A stretch of DNA of 64,000 nucleotides, taken from Methylorubrum sp. B1-46. GTDB taxonomy: Bacteria; Pseudomonadota; Alphaproteobacteria; Rhizobiales; Beijerinckiaceae. Below, in pieces: positions 9,017-17,925 of this stretch (the stretch's first letter is position 1; each line of letters starts with the position of its first letter). The stretch lies in NCBI RefSeq assembly GCF_021117295.1, contig NZ_CP088247.1, forward strand, positions 2,867,001-2,931,000, read 5' to 3'. Under the pieces are notes generated by a model. It saw only the letters and a list, made by a program, of their open reading frames with translations. It did no database searches and had not been told where the DNA came from. The position numbers were made by a program, and so were the translations under genes.

Positions 9017-9538
9017 TCAATAATGCAGCCATGTCAGCAGCCCGGCACCGGGGGCGAGCATCACGAACGCCCAGACGAAGCCCGAACTCCAGTTCGCGAG
9101 CTGGAACGGGATGCGCCGGAGGCCGAAGCTGCCGGCGACCAGCGGCACCACCGCCCGCGCCGGACCGATAAAGCGGCCGATGACGATGGCGCCCGCGCCC
9201 CAGCGCCGGAGAAAGGCTTCGGCCTTGGCCGTCATCTCCGGGTGCCGGCTCATCGGCCAGAGGCGTTTGATCCCGTCCTTGTAGTAAAAGCCGACCTCAT
9301 AGGAGATCCAGTCCCCCAGCCCCGCACCGATTCCGGCGCCGATCACCATCGGCCAGAACGGCAGGTCGCTGCCGCCGATCAGGGCGCCGATGCCGAGCAG
9401 GATCACGGTCGCCGGCACGAGCAGCGACAGCACCGCGAGCGATTCGCAGAAGGCGATGACGCCCGTCACCACCGGCGCCCAGGCCTTGTGGGTCTCGATG
9501 AAGGTGAGCACGGATTGGCGGATGGCGTCGAAATCCAT
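9017..9538 (-). CDS. DedA family membrane protein (SNARE-associated/VTT domain)
   Basis: An inner membrane protein of about 173 residues with the DedA core: the ESLAVLSLLVPATVILLGIGALIG membrane segment, a GAGIGAGLGDWISYEVG re-entrant loop and a GRFIGPARAVVPLVAGSFG motif with the conserved Arg. DedA proteins act as lipid scramblases or polyprenyl-phosphate transporters. I chose ATG 9538 (MDFDAIRQSV); an upstream start at 9655 would run into pdxY. The BtuF-like gene lies six bases downstream in the same transcript. Confidence 0.85.
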   Translation of the reverse strand: MDFDAIRQSVLTFIETHKAWAPVVTGVIAFCESLAVLSLLVPATVILLGIGALIGGSDLPFWPMVIGAGIGAGLGDWISYEVGFYYKDGIKRLWPMSRHPEMTAKAEAFLRRWGAGAIVIGRFIGPARAVVPLVAGSFGLRRIPFQLANWSSGFVWAFVMLAPGAGLLTWLHY

Positions 9539-9653
9539 ACTCACTCCGGAGGGCGGGTCGTGTCTGGCTGAGCCGTAACGCGTCGCCGCATCGATCGGAT
9601 GCGCGCGGCGGTCTGCCGCGCTATCACGGCGCGGAAGCGGATATCGGAGCACC

Positions 9654-10505
9654 ATGAAGGTACTGTCGATCCAATCGCACGTCGCCTACGGTCATGTCGG
9701 GAATTCCTCGGCCGTCTTTCCGATGCAGCGCCTCGGGGTCGAGGTCTGGCCGGTGCATACGGTGCAGTTCTCCAACCATACCGGCTACGGGCAGTGGCGC
9801 GGGCGCGTCTTCGACGGGCCGGCGGTGGAGGAGGTGGTGCAGGGCGTGGCCGAGCGCGGCGCGCTGAAGGCGTGCGACGCGGTCCTCTCCGGCTATATGG
9901 GCTCGGCCGATATCGGCACCGCCATCCTGCGCACGGTCGCGGCCGTGCGCGCGGCCAACCGCGAGGCGCTCTATTGCTGTGATCCGGTGATCGGCGACAC
10001 CTATTCCGGCGTCTATGTCCGCCCCGGCATCGCCGACTTCATGCGTACGCAGGCGGTGCCGGCGGCCGACATCCTCACGCCGAACCAGTTCGAACTCGAC
10101 CTGATCTCGGACGCACCGAGCGACACGCTGGAGGCCGCCAAGGCGGCGGCGGCCTCGGTGATGGCGCTCGGGCCGCGCGTCCTGCTCGTGACCTCCCTCG
10201 CAACGGCCGAGACGCCGCCGGACGCCATCGACATGATGGCGGCGGAGGGGGGCTCGTTCTGGCGCGTGCGCACGCCCCGGCTCGATCTGAAGGCGGTCTC
10301 GGGGGCGGGCGATGCCGTCGCCGCGCTCTATCTGGTGCATTACCTGCGCACTCGTTCGGCCGCCCTGGCGCTCGGCATGGCGGCGGCCTCGATCCATGGC
10401 CTGCTGCGGCGCACCGCCGAGGCCGGCTCGGAGGAGCTGCTGACGGTGGCGGCGCAGGAGGAATTCGTTGCGCCGAGTGCGGCCTTCCCGGTCGAGATCG
10501 TCTGA
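9654..10505 (+). CDS. pdxY: Pyridoxal kinase
   Basis: PdxY phosphorylates pyridoxal to pyridoxal 5'-phosphate in the salvage pathway. The protein has 283 residues and begins MKVLSIQSHVAYGHVGNSSA. A conserved HTGYGQW substrate loop follows, then LSGYMGSADIG, DPVIGDTYSGVYV and DILTPNQFEL. The ribokinase-family anion-hole motif is KAVSGAGDAVAALYL near residue 218. PdxK is the alternative name; start and length fit PdxY. It heads a plus-strand run with phzF and the NUDIX gene. Confidence 0.92.
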   Translation: MKVLSIQSHVAYGHVGNSSAVFPMQRLGVEVWPVHTVQFSNHTGYGQWRGRVFDGPAVEEVVQGVAERGALKACDAVLSGYMGSADIGTAILRTVAAVRAANREALYCCDPVIGDTYSGVYVRPGIADFMRTQAVPAADILTPNQFELDLISDAPSDTLEAAKAAAASVMALGPRVLLVTSLATAETPPDAIDMMAAEGGSFWRVRTPRLDLKAVSGAGDAVAALYLVHYLRTRSAALALGMAAASIHGLLRRTAEAGSEELLTVAAQEEFVAPSAAFPVEIV

Positions 10506-10519
10506 CGCTGCAAGGAACC

Positions 10520-11452
10520 GTGATGCTGGAACGCCGCTTCGCCACCCTCGACGTGTTCACCGACACGCCGCTCGCCGGAAACCCGCTCGCGGTGGTGCTC
10601 GACGCCGAGGGGCTGAGCGGCGAGGCGATGCAGGGTATCGCCCGCGAGTTCAACCTATCGGAGACGGTGTTCGTCCTACCCCCCGAAGAGCCGCGCCACC
10701 GGGCGCGCCTGCGCATCTTCACGCCGGCCCGCGAACTGCCCTTCGCCGGACATCCGACCGTCGGTTCGGCGGTGCTGCTGGCGCTCCGCGACCGCGCCGA
10801 GCGGCAGGCGGCGGCTCTCGCCGATGCCGCCGCCTTCGGGCTGGAGGCAGAGATCGGCAACCTCTCCTGCGCCGTCGAGGCAGGCTCGGACGGCCGCAGC
10901 GGCCGCGCCCGCTTCAAGCTGCCCGTCCTGCCGACCTATCTCGGCGAGGCGGCCGCAAAGGACGCCCTGGCCACTGCCCTGGGATTGAAGCCGAACGAGA
11001 TCGGCTTCAACCGCCATCAGCCGAGCCGGCACGGGGCCGGTCCGCTCTTTACCTTCGTGCCGCTCGCCTCCGGCGAGGCGCTGGCACGCGCCCGGCTCGA
11101 TGTCGGCCGGTTCGAGCGGCTGTTTCCCCAGGCGCAGGCCGACGCCGTCTATCTCTATGCCCTCGATCCGGAGGGGCTCGGGCACCGCTACCAGACGCGG
11201 ATGTTCGCGCCTCATCTCGGGGTGGCGGAAGATCCGGCGACGGGTAGTGCCGCGGCCGCCTTCGCGGGCGCGCTGATGCAGTTCGAGCCCCTGGGCGAGG
11301 GAACGCACGACGTGGTGATCCGCCAGGGTCTCGCCATGGGGCGGCCAAGCACGATCGACCTCCAGCTCGTTATCGACGGAGGCGCGCTCCGCTCCGTCGA
11401 GATCGGCGGCCAGGCGGTGGTGGTGAGCGAGGGCGTGCTGCGTGTCGGTTGA
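10520..11452 (+). CDS. PhzF family isomerase
   Basis: A 310-residue PhzF/YddE-type protein with the two-lobed diaminopimelate-epimerase-like fold. It begins RRFATLDVFTDTPLAGNPLAVVLDAEG. The conserved LRIFTPARELPFAGHPTVGSA (usual GHPT motif) and the EDPATGSAAAAFAGAL segment are present. The catalytic Glu of PhzF lies in the first lobe; here the NLSETVFVL segment is in the right place. No other phenazine genes are present, so its substrate is unknown. It starts 15 bases after pdxY and overlaps the NUDIX gene. Confidence 0.85.
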   Translation: MMLERRFATLDVFTDTPLAGNPLAVVLDAEGLSGEAMQGIAREFNLSETVFVLPPEEPRHRARLRIFTPARELPFAGHPTVGSAVLLALRDRAERQAAALADAAAFGLEAEIGNLSCAVEAGSDGRSGRARFKLPVLPTYLGEAAAKDALATALGLKPNEIGFNRHQPSRHGAGPLFTFVPLASGEALARARLDVGRFERLFPQAQADAVYLYALDPEGLGHRYQTRMFAPHLGVAEDPATGSAAAAFAGALMQFEPLGEGTHDVVIRQGLAMGRPSTIDLQLVIDGGALRSVEIGGQAVVVSEGVLRVG

Positions 11453-12173
11453 GATCGCGGCGGAGGCGGCCCCCGGCTTCAGCCTCACCCACCTCGAACG
11501 CGTCTCGGCGCGGCGGGTCGACCACGATTGGGCCTGGGCACGGGACAATGCCGAGGCGATCGACCGCAATTGGCAGCGGCGCAAGGCGAAGACGCCGGGT
11601 CTGTTCGACGGACCGGTCTATCTCGCCAGCGGTTGCGCCGTCACGGATGGCGCCTGCGAGGCGAGCCTGTTCGAGGTGCCCTACTCGCGCTTCATCGCCT
11701 TTCGCGATGCGGGCGTGCCCGACGCGCTGGTGGCGAACGCCTTCGCGGCGATCGTGCCCCATAGCCGCGACGGCGCCGTGCTTCTCGGCGTGATGGGCGC
11801 CCACACCGCCAATGCCGGCCAGATCTACTTTCCCTGCGGTACGCCCGATCCGGACGATCTGCGCGAGGACGGCACGGTCGATCTCGCCGGGAGCGCCGTG
11901 CGCGAATTCCGGGAGGAAACCGGCCTGACGCTGCCGGACGGCTCTGAGGAAGAGTGGGTGCTCCTGCGCGGTGATGGGCAGCTCGCCTTCCTGCGCCCGG
12001 TTCGCTTCGACAGCGATGCCGAGACCTTGAAAGCCTGCATCGAAGCCCATCGCGGCGGTGAGGACGAGCCGGAACTCGCCCACTCCGTCATCGCCCGCTC
12101 ACGCACCGATATCGACGCCGCCCGGATGCCGGGCTTCGTACAGGCCTATCTCGCAAGCGTCTTCCCTGAGTGA
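11442..12173 (+). CDS. NUDIX hydrolase
   Basis: A 243-residue NUDIX pyrophosphohydrolase. The NUDIX box starts at FPCGTPDPDDLREDGTVDLA and ends SAVREFREETGL (REFREETG core), with a few more residues between the Gly and the core than the standard box. The N-terminal 80 residues hold no box and may bind substrate. The GTG start at 11442 overlaps the phzF stop by 11 bases, which supports coupled translation. The substrate is not predictable. Confidence 0.85.
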   Translation: MSVEIAAEAAPGFSLTHLERVSARRVDHDWAWARDNAEAIDRNWQRRKAKTPGLFDGPVYLASGCAVTDGACEASLFEVPYSRFIAFRDAGVPDALVANAFAAIVPHSRDGAVLLGVMGAHTANAGQIYFPCGTPDPDDLREDGTVDLAGSAVREFREETGLTLPDGSEEEWVLLRGDGQLAFLRPVRFDSDAETLKACIEAHRGGEDEPELAHSVIARSRTDIDAARMPGFVQAYLASVFPE

Positions 12174-12191
12174 AGACCGGGAGGCCGGCGG

Positions 12192-12524
12192 TTACCGGTA
12201 GCCGTAGCGCGTCTTGGCCACCGCGAGCAGGTTCATCGCCTCGCCCTCGCGGCCCGCGGCGCAGGCGCCCGCGGCCTTGGACAGGTCGGCGCTGAAGCGG
12301 GTGCCGACCGCCGCAGAGAGATCGCCGGTCTTCACGTCGCCATCGACGATGGCCTGAGTGCGGGCGATGGTGGGGCCGCAGCCGGCGCCGGTCGGTAGCG
12401 GCGCGACGACGGCCGCGGGTGCTGCGGCGACAGCCGCGACCGGCGGCGGTGCGTTCGACTGGCAGGCGCTCAGAGCACAGCCGAGGAGAACGAGGGAAAC
12501 AGCACGGTGAAGCGGCGCGGGCAC
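12192..12524 (-). CDS. Small lipoprotein, function unknown
   Basis: A 110-residue predicted lipoprotein. The start is GTG 12524, with GGAGAG six bases upstream. It begins VPAPLHRAVSLVLLGCALSAC; lipobox LSAC gives an acylated Cys at residue 21. A Pro/Ala-rich linker follows, then a compact C-terminal part with two Cys (AGCGPT and GACAAGRE) that could form a disulfide. The longer ATG-less reading to 12608 has no ribosome site. It resembles short uncharacterised Rhizobiales lipoproteins. It is convergent with the NUDIX gene. Confidence 0.75.
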   Translation of the reverse strand: MPAPLHRAVSLVLLGCALSACQSNAPPPVAAVAAAPAAVVAPLPTGAGCGPTIARTQAIVDGDVKTGDLSAAVGTRFSADLSKAAGACAAGREGEAMNLLAVAKTRYGYR

Positions 12525-12752
12525 GACGGGTCTCTCCGGTTGCAAGAGGAGGTACGCTGCAGCCAAGCTTGGCCGGCGGGTTGTGCCTTTCGTGCTCGGG
12601 TCGGTCAATTGTAACGGTGACGCGGTACAGTGCCATCGCTCGAAGCCGCTTGCGCGCCTTCACGGCGCGAAAAGCGTGCGCGGAGGCGGGCGCCAGCGCC
12701 TGATGGCAGCAAAAGCCAGGGTGATCGCGTTCAGGCGATTGCCCTCATGTGC

Positions 12753-12781
12753 TTGTCACGATCCCCGCCAACCGATACATA
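12753..12781 (+). promoter_or_regulatory. Candidate promoter of the leu leader-leuA unit
   Basis: TTGTCA (12753-12758), 17-base spacer, TACATA (12776-12781). A start near 12788 would give a leader of about 270 bases before leuA and place the leader peptide's ribosome site (AGGAG, 12826-12830) about 40 bases in. Inferred from hexamer match and from its fit to the leader peptide. The stretch 12525-12752 upstream holds nothing else I can support. Confidence 0.5.
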
Positions 12782-12838
12782 CCGACACCCTGGTCGCAGG
12801 CGGTTTGCCGGCGAGTCAGCCTTTCAGGAGAATCGAGC

Positions 12839-12940
12839 GTGGCCCCTGGCCGCTCCGTGCAGACGAACGAGGGCGCCGCTTTTGCGGCCGCGTCGTCCTG
12901 CGCGCTCATTCTCGTAGGCCTGCTTCTTAGCCGCCCCTGA
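12839..12940 (+). CDS. leuL: Leader peptide of the leuA attenuator (Leu/Ile/Val-rich)
   Basis: A 33-residue open frame with GTG start at 12839 and AGGAG eight bases upstream (12826-12830). The sequence ends CALILVGLLLSRP, so seven of the nine codons in ALILVGLLL are Leu, Ile or Val (codons CTC ATT CTC GTA GGC CTG CTT CTT). The stop TGA (12938-12940) lies inside the left arm of a hairpin. This is the classic design in which ribosome stalling at scarce branched-chain charged tRNAs changes downstream folding. The gene name follows E. coli usage; the sequence is not homologous. Confidence 0.75.
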   Translation: MAPGRSVQTNEGAAFAAASSCALILVGLLLSRP

Positions 12941-13039
12941 GGGCCGTCCGGGCGCGACCGCCTGGGCTCTCAGGGGATGCCGCTCGTCCACCGGAAGACA
13001 GGTTTTCCGGCGCCGCTCCCGAGGAGTCGAGCGCGCCGG
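12934..13039 (+). promoter_or_regulatory. Attenuator-like hairpins between leader peptide and leuA
   Basis: Three stems can form. Stem A is CCCCTGAG (12934-12941) with CTCAGGGG (12969-12976), an 8-bp perfect match that includes the leader stop codon. Stem B is CCGGAA (12991-12996) with TTCCGG (13005-13010). Stem C is CCGGCGC (13007-13013) with GCGCCGG (13033-13039). B and C share bases 13007-13010 and so are mutually exclusive. Stem C ends just before the leuA ribosome site (AGGA, 13045-13048). No U-run follows, so control of termination versus translation initiation is unclear. Confidence 0.6.
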
Positions 13040-13058
13040 CTGCGAGGAACGAAGACCC

Positions 13059-14621
13059 ATGGCGAACACCACTCAGAGCGCGAAGGACCGCGTCGTCATC
13101 TTCGACACGACGCTGCGCGACGGCGAACAGTGCCCCGGCGCCACCATGACGCTGGACGAGAAGCTGGCGGTGGCCGAGCTGCTCGATGGGATGGGCGTCG
13201 ATATCATCGAGGCGGGCTTCCCCATCGCCTCCAACGGTGATTTCGAGGCCGTCTCCGAGATCGCCCGGCGTACCAAGCGCGCGACCGTGGCCGGTCTCGC
13301 CCGAGCCATCCCCGCGGACATCGCCCGCGCAGGGGAAGCGGTGCGCCACGCTGAGCGCGGCCGCATCCACACCTTCGTCTCGACCTCGGCGATCCACCTC
13401 GCCCACCAGATGCGCAAGACGCAGGACGAGGTAATCGAGATCATCCTCAAGACCGTGGCCCAGGCCCGCGACCTCGTCGAGGACGTGGAATGGTCGGCCA
13501 TGGATGCGACGCGGACCGACATCGACTATCTCTGCCGCTGCGTCGAGGCGGCGATCCGCTCGGGCGCCACCACCATCAACCTGCCCGACACGGTGGGCTA
13601 CGCCACGCCGCTGGAATACGGCGCGATGTTCCGCCAGGTCCGCGAGCGCGTCCCGAACGCCGACAAGGCGATCTTTTCCGTGCATTGCCACAACGATCTC
13701 GGCTTGGCGGTGGCGAACTCGCTCGCCGGCCTGGAAGGCGGTGCCCGGCAGATCGAGTGCACGGTCAACGGCATCGGCGAGCGGGCCGGCAACGCCGCGC
13801 TCGAAGAAATCGTCATGGCGATCCGCACGCGGGCCGACGTGATGCCCTACGATACCGGCATCGACACGACGATGCTGACCCGCGCCTCGAAGCTCGTCAG
13901 CCACGCGGCGAACTTCCCCGTTCAGTACAACAAGGCCATCGTCGGCCGGAATGCCTTCGCCCACGAGAGCGGCATCCACCAGGACGGCATGCTCAAGCAT
14001 TCCGAGACCTACGAGATCATGACCCCGGCCTCCGTCGGACTGGCCAAGACCTCGCTGGTGATGGGCAAGCATTCGGGCCGAGCCGCGTTCAAGTCGAAGC
14101 TCGGCGAGCTCGGCATCTCGCTGTCCGACAACCAGTTCCAGGACGTGTTCGAGCGCTTCAAGGATCTCGCCGATCGCAAGAAGCACGTCTACGACGAGGA
14201 CATCGAGGCGCTGGTCGATCAGAACCTCGCCACCGCCCACGACCGCATCAAGCTCGTCTCGCTCTCGGTGATTGCGGGTACGCGCGGGCCGCAGCGCGCC
14301 ACGATGAAGATCGAGATGGACGGCCGCACCTTCACCGAGGAGGCCGACGGCAACGGGCCGGTGGATGCGGTGTTCAACGCGATCCACGCCATCGTCCCGC
14401 ACGATGCGGTGCTGGAACTCTATCAGGTCCACGCCGTGACCGAGGGGACCGACGCGCAGGCCGAGGTCTCGGTGCGCCTGAAGGCCGGCGAGCGCTCGGT
14501 GACCGCCCGCGGCGCCGACCCGGACACGCTGGTCGCCTCGGCCAAAGCGTACCTGTCGGCCTTGAACAAACTCTCGGCGGCCTCCGTGCGGCTGCATGCC
14601 CAGCACGCAGCAGTGGTGTGA
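13059..14621 (+). CDS. leuA: 2-isopropylmalate synthase
   Basis: LeuA condenses 2-ketoisovalerate with acetyl-CoA to 2-isopropylmalate, the first committed step of leucine synthesis, and is normally feedback-inhibited by leucine. The protein has 520 residues. Residues 1-about 275 form the HMGL-like TIM barrel (IFDTTLRDGEQCPGATMTLD, then VHCHNDLGLAVANSLAG). GRNAFAHESGIHQDGMLKH follows, and the C-terminal regulatory domain runs from about residue 390. The start ATG has AGGA ten bases upstream. The Leu/Ile/Val-rich leader and hairpins upstream indicate attenuation control. Confidence 0.96.
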   Translation: MANTTQSAKDRVVIFDTTLRDGEQCPGATMTLDEKLAVAELLDGMGVDIIEAGFPIASNGDFEAVSEIARRTKRATVAGLARAIPADIARAGEAVRHAERGRIHTFVSTSAIHLAHQMRKTQDEVIEIILKTVAQARDLVEDVEWSAMDATRTDIDYLCRCVEAAIRSGATTINLPDTVGYATPLEYGAMFRQVRERVPNADKAIFSVHCHNDLGLAVANSLAGLEGGARQIECTVNGIGERAGNAALEEIVMAIRTRADVMPYDTGIDTTMLTRASKLVSHAANFPVQYNKAIVGRNAFAHESGIHQDGMLKHSETYEIMTPASVGLAKTSLVMGKHSGRAAFKSKLGELGISLSDNQFQDVFERFKDLADRKKHVYDEDIEALVDQNLATAHDRIKLVSLSVIAGTRGPQRATMKIEMDGRTFTEEADGNGPVDAVFNAIHAIVPHDAVLELYQVHAVTEGTDAQAEVSVRLKAGERSVTARGADPDTLVASAKAYLSALNKLSAASVRLHAQHAAVV

Positions 14622-14630
14622 GCGCACTCT

Positions 14631-14725
14631 GCGTCATTGCGAGCGGCAGCGAAGCAATCCGGCAGCGCGACCTTTCCGGAGAGTGCGGAGCGCTGGATTG
14701 CTTCGGCTTCACCTCGCACTGACGC
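14631..14725. repeat. Palindromic intergenic repeat (family A)
   Basis: An imperfect inverted repeat between leuA and ilvD. The left arm begins GCGTCATTGCGAG and continues to GCGAAGCAATCC; the right arm reads GGATTGCTTCGG and ends CTCGCACTGACGC. The arms are near-complements of one another. The core (TCATTGCGAG, GCGAAGCAATCC) resembles the widespread REP-like palindromes of many proteobacteria. It could fold into a long hairpin and act as a transcript end or mRNA stabiliser for leuA. The family link is from memory. Confidence 0.6.
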
Positions 14726-14780
14726 CGTAAAGTTGATGCCGCCGCTCAAATTTTGAAGAATAGAAAAAAGTCCCAAAAGA

Positions 14781-16616
14781 ATGCCCGCCTATCGCTCCCG
14801 CACCACCACCCACGGCCGCAACATGGCCGGCGCCCGCGGCCTGTGGCGCGCCACGGGCATGAAGGATTCGGACTTCGGCAAGCCGATCATCGCGGTGGTG
14901 AACTCGTTCACGCAGTTCGTGCCCGGCCACGTCCACCTGAAGGATCTTGGCCAGCTCGTCGCCCGCGAGATCGAGCAGGCCGGTGGTGTCGCGAAGGAAT
15001 TCAACACCATCGCCGTCGATGACGGCATCGCCATGGGCCATGACGGGATGCTCTACTCGCTCCCCTCGCGCGAACTCATCGCCGATTCCGTCGAGTACAT
15101 GGTCAACGCGCATTGCGCCGACGCCATGGTCTGCATCTCGAACTGCGACAAGATCACCCCCGGCATGCTGATGGCGGCGCTCCGCCTCAACATCCCGGCG
15201 GTGTTCGTCTCCGGCGGGCCAATGGAGGCCGGCAAGGTCGTGATGAACGGCGTCACCCGCAAGTTCGACCTCGTCGACGCCATGGTGGCGGCGGCCGACG
15301 ACCGCGTTTCCGACGAGGACGTCGCGGTCATCGAGCGCTCGGCCTGCCCGACCTGCGGCTCGTGCTCCGGTATGTTCACGGCCAACTCGATGAACTGCCT
15401 GACCGAAGCGCTCGGCCTGTCGCTGCCCGGCAACGGCTCGACGCTGGCGACGCATGCCGACCGCAAGCGCCTCTTCGTCGAGGCCGGGCACCTCATCGTC
15501 GATCTGGCCCGCCGCCACTACGAGCAGGACGATGCCAGCGTGCTGCCGCGTGCGATCGCGACCATGGCCGCGTTCGAGAACGCGATGACCCTCGACATCG
15601 CCATGGGCGGCTCGACCAATACGGTGCTGCACCTGCTCGCCGCCGCGCACGAGGGCGAAGTGCCCTTCACCATGGCCGACATCGACCGCCTGTCGCGCCG
15701 GGTGCCGGTGCTGTGCAAGGTCGCGCCCGCCGTGGCCGACATCCACATGGAGGACGTGCACCGGGCCGGTGGCATCATGGGCATCCTCGGCGAACTCGAT
15801 CGCGCCGGCCTGATCGACCGCTCCGTGGGCAATGTCGGCTCGGGCACGCTCGGTGAGGCGCTCGACCGCTGGGACGTGACAAAGACCCAGAGCCCCTCGG
15901 TGCAGGAATTCTTCCGCGCCGCACCCGGCGGCGTACCGACCCAGGTCGCCTTCAGCCAAGCCTCGCGCTGGGACGAGCTCGACCTCGACCGGGAAAAGGG
16001 CGTGATCCGCGATGCCGAGCATGCCTATTCCAAAGATGGCGGGCTGGCCGTACTCTACGGCAACTTGGCGGAAGACGGGTGCATCGTGAAGACGGCGGGC
16101 GTCGACGCCTCGATCCTCACCTTCACCGGCACGGCCCATGTCTTCGAGAGCCAGGACGCGGCGGTGGATGGCATCCTCAACGGCCGTGTGAAGGCGGGCG
16201 AGGTGGTGCTGATCCGCTACGAGGGTCCCCGCGGCGGTCCCGGCATGCAGGAGATGCTCTATCCTACGAGCTACCTGAAATCGAAGGGGCTCGGGAAAGC
16301 CTGCGCGCTGGTCACTGACGGCCGCTTCTCCGGCGGCTCCTCGGGCCTCTCGATCGGCCACGTCTCGCCCGAAGCCGCTGAGGGCGGGCTGATCGGTCTC
16401 GTGGAGCAAGGTGACCGGATCGAGATCGACATCCCGAACCGGCGCATCCATCTCGCCGTGGACGAGGCGATGCTGGCCGAGCGCCGCGCCGCCCGCGACG
16501 CGGAGGGCTGGCGCCCGGCCAGCCCCCGCAAGCGCAAGGTCAGTACGGCGCTTCGCGCCTACGCGATGCTCGCCACCAGCGCCGCCAAGGGCGCGGTGAG
16601 GAAGATCGAGCATTAG
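14781..16616 (+). CDS. ilvD: Dihydroxy-acid dehydratase
   Basis: IlvD dehydrates 2,3-dihydroxy acids to the 2-keto acids used for valine, isoleucine and leucine. It depends on an iron-sulfur cluster. The protein has 611 residues. Cluster ligands lie in [14 protein letters not shown] and [34 protein letters not shown] and [20 protein letters not shown] follow. The start [20 protein letters not shown] is typical. It follows leuA by about 160 bases, with the palindromic repeat between. The two branched-chain genes may share regulation. Confidence 0.96.
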   Translation: MPAYRSRTTTHGRNMAGARGLWRATGMKDSDFGKPIIAVVNSFTQFVPGHVHLKDLGQLVAREIEQAGGVAKEFNTIAVDDGIAMGHDGMLYSLPSRELIADSVEYMVNAHCADAMVCISNCDKITPGMLMAALRLNIPAVFVSGGPMEAGKVVMNGVTRKFDLVDAMVAAADDRVSDEDVAVIERSACPTCGSCSGMFTANSMNCLTEALGLSLPGNGSTLATHADRKRLFVEAGHLIVDLARRHYEQDDASVLPRAIATMAAFENAMTLDIAMGGSTNTVLHLLAAAHEGEVPFTMADIDRLSRRVPVLCKVAPAVADIHMEDVHRAGGIMGILGELDRAGLIDRSVGNVGSGTLGEALDRWDVTKTQSPSVQEFFRAAPGGVPTQVAFSQASRWDELDLDREKGVIRDAEHAYSKDGGLAVLYGNLAEDGCIVKTAGVDASILTFTGTAHVFESQDAAVDGILNGRVKAGEVVLIRYEGPRGGPGMQEMLYPTSYLKSKGLGKACALVTDGRFSGGSSGLSIGHVSPEAAEGGLIGLVEQGDRIEIDIPNRRIHLAVDEAMLAERRAARDAEGWRPASPRKRKVSTALRAYAMLATSAAKGAVRKIEH

Positions 16617-16650
16617 GCGCCCCGACAGCGGCTCTCGATCATACCACGCC

Positions 16651-16789
16651 CCTTATGCTGAGGTGCCCGCGAATGCGGGCCTTGAAGCACGGCGCGCGGT
16701 TGATCCAGGGCCGCCGCATCGCTGAAAGTGATGGAGAGCCGGTGGCGCGTGCTTCGAGGCTCGCGTGCCGCGAGCGCCGCAGCCAGAGG
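16651..16789. repeat. Palindromic intergenic repeat (family B, copy 1)
   Basis: Between ilvD and dgcN two arms of about 42 bases are near reverse complements: 16651-16692 (CCTTATGCTGAGGTGCCCGC... ending TTGAAGCACGG) and 16747-16789 (GCGTGCTTCGAGGCTCGC... ending AGAGG), with about 54 bases between. The TGAGGTG / TTCGAGG core resembles family B at 24761. It probably forms a long hairpin. Function unknown; it may terminate ilvD transcription. Confidence 0.5.
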
Positions 16790-16901
16790 AAGGGCGCGAT
16801 TCGGCGGGTTGCAGCGGCTCGCACTCGCGCATCGGGCACGGATCACGCATAGACGCGTTCTCAGGCCGTGCTTCGCACCGGATGGGAGAGACGTCGGACC
16901 C

Positions 16902-17912
16902 ATGCAGATCGCCACGCCCTACCTGATGTTCCTCGGCGACGTGCCGGACCGGCTCGCCGCCAAGACCGCTTACGGCATCAACGATTGGCGTCCCGAATGG
17001 TGCGTCGGCCAGCTTCGGATGGAGGACTGCGCCGCCGATCTCGGCATTCCCGACCTGACGCTGGCGGAGGCGGTCGCCAAGGGCTGCAAGACCATGGTCG
17101 TCGGCGTAGTCAATGCCGGCGGCGTTCTGCCCGAGCACTGGGTGAAGGAGATCGTCGCCGCCCTCGATGCGGGCCTTGACGTGGCCAGTGGGCTACACGT
17201 GCGGCTCGGCTCGATCCCTCAGATCGCCGAGGCCGCGACACGCAATGGCCGCGCCCTGCACGATGTCCGCCACACCACCGAGACCTTCCCCACCGGCAAG
17301 GGCACGAAGCGTCCGGGCCGTCGCCTGCTCACCGTCGGCACCGATTGCTCCGTCGGCAAGAAATACACCGCGCTCGCCCTAGAGCGCGGCATGCGCGAGC
17401 GCAGCTTCGATGCCGACTTCCGCGCCACGGGCCAGACCGGCGTGTTCATCTCCGGCCGCGGTGTGGCCATCGACGCCGTCGTGGCCGATTTCATCTCCGG
17501 GGCCGTCGAGTGGGTGGCGCCGGCTGCCGATCCGAACCATTGGGATCTGATCGAGGGGCAGGGCTCGCTGTTCCATCCCTCTTTCGCCGGCGTCAGCCTC
17601 GGCCTGTTGCACGGAGCGCAGGCCGATGCCTTCGTGATCTGCCATGAGCCGACGCGCACGCGGATGCGCGGCGTCGAGGCAAGCCTGCCGACGATCCAAG
17701 AGGTGATCGATCTGACGATTCGTTGCGGCGCGCTGACCAATCCCGGCATCCGTCCCGTGGGCATCGCCGTGAACACGCAGGCACTCACCGAACCGCAGGC
17801 CCGCACTCTGTTGCGTGAGACCGAGGCTGCTCACGGCCTGCCTGCCACCGACCCCGTGCGCTTCGGCGTCGAACGGATCGTGGATCGGATCGCTGCCGAA
17901 TTCCCGGCCTGA
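16902..17912 (+). CDS. dgcN: DgcN, D-glutamate N-acetyltransferase (DUF1611 family)
   Basis: A 336-residue DUF1611/DgcN protein, which acetylates D-glutamate in the DgcN-DgcA route of D-glutamate use. It begins MQIATPYLMFLGDVPDRLAA. The C-terminal half carries a P-loop-like GTDCSVGKKYTALALERGM near residue 146. Conserved GQTGVFISGRGVAIDA and WDLIEGQGSLFHPSF follow. I chose ATG 16902 with GGGAGAG about 11 bases upstream; an ATG at 16728 would add 58 unlikely residues. It sits 13 bases before dgcA. The pathway call rests on the pair, not on either gene alone. Confidence 0.8.
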   Translation: MQIATPYLMFLGDVPDRLAAKTAYGINDWRPEWCVGQLRMEDCAADLGIPDLTLAEAVAKGCKTMVVGVVNAGGVLPEHWVKEIVAALDAGLDVASGLHVRLGSIPQIAEAATRNGRALHDVRHTTETFPTGKGTKRPGRRLLTVGTDCSVGKKYTALALERGMRERSFDADFRATGQTGVFISGRGVAIDAVVADFISGAVEWVAPAADPNHWDLIEGQGSLFHPSFAGVSLGLLHGAQADAFVICHEPTRTRMRGVEASLPTIQEVIDLTIRCGALTNPGIRPVGIAVNTQALTEPQARTLLRETEAAHGLPATDPVRFGVERIVDRIAAEFPA

Positions 17913-17925
17913 GGGAGAGATGTCG

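Noticed and set aside
12583..12930. Plus-strand frame of 115 residues before leuA
   Set aside because: It has no ribosome site, overlaps the leader in another frame and is Arg-rich. The leader peptide frame fits better.
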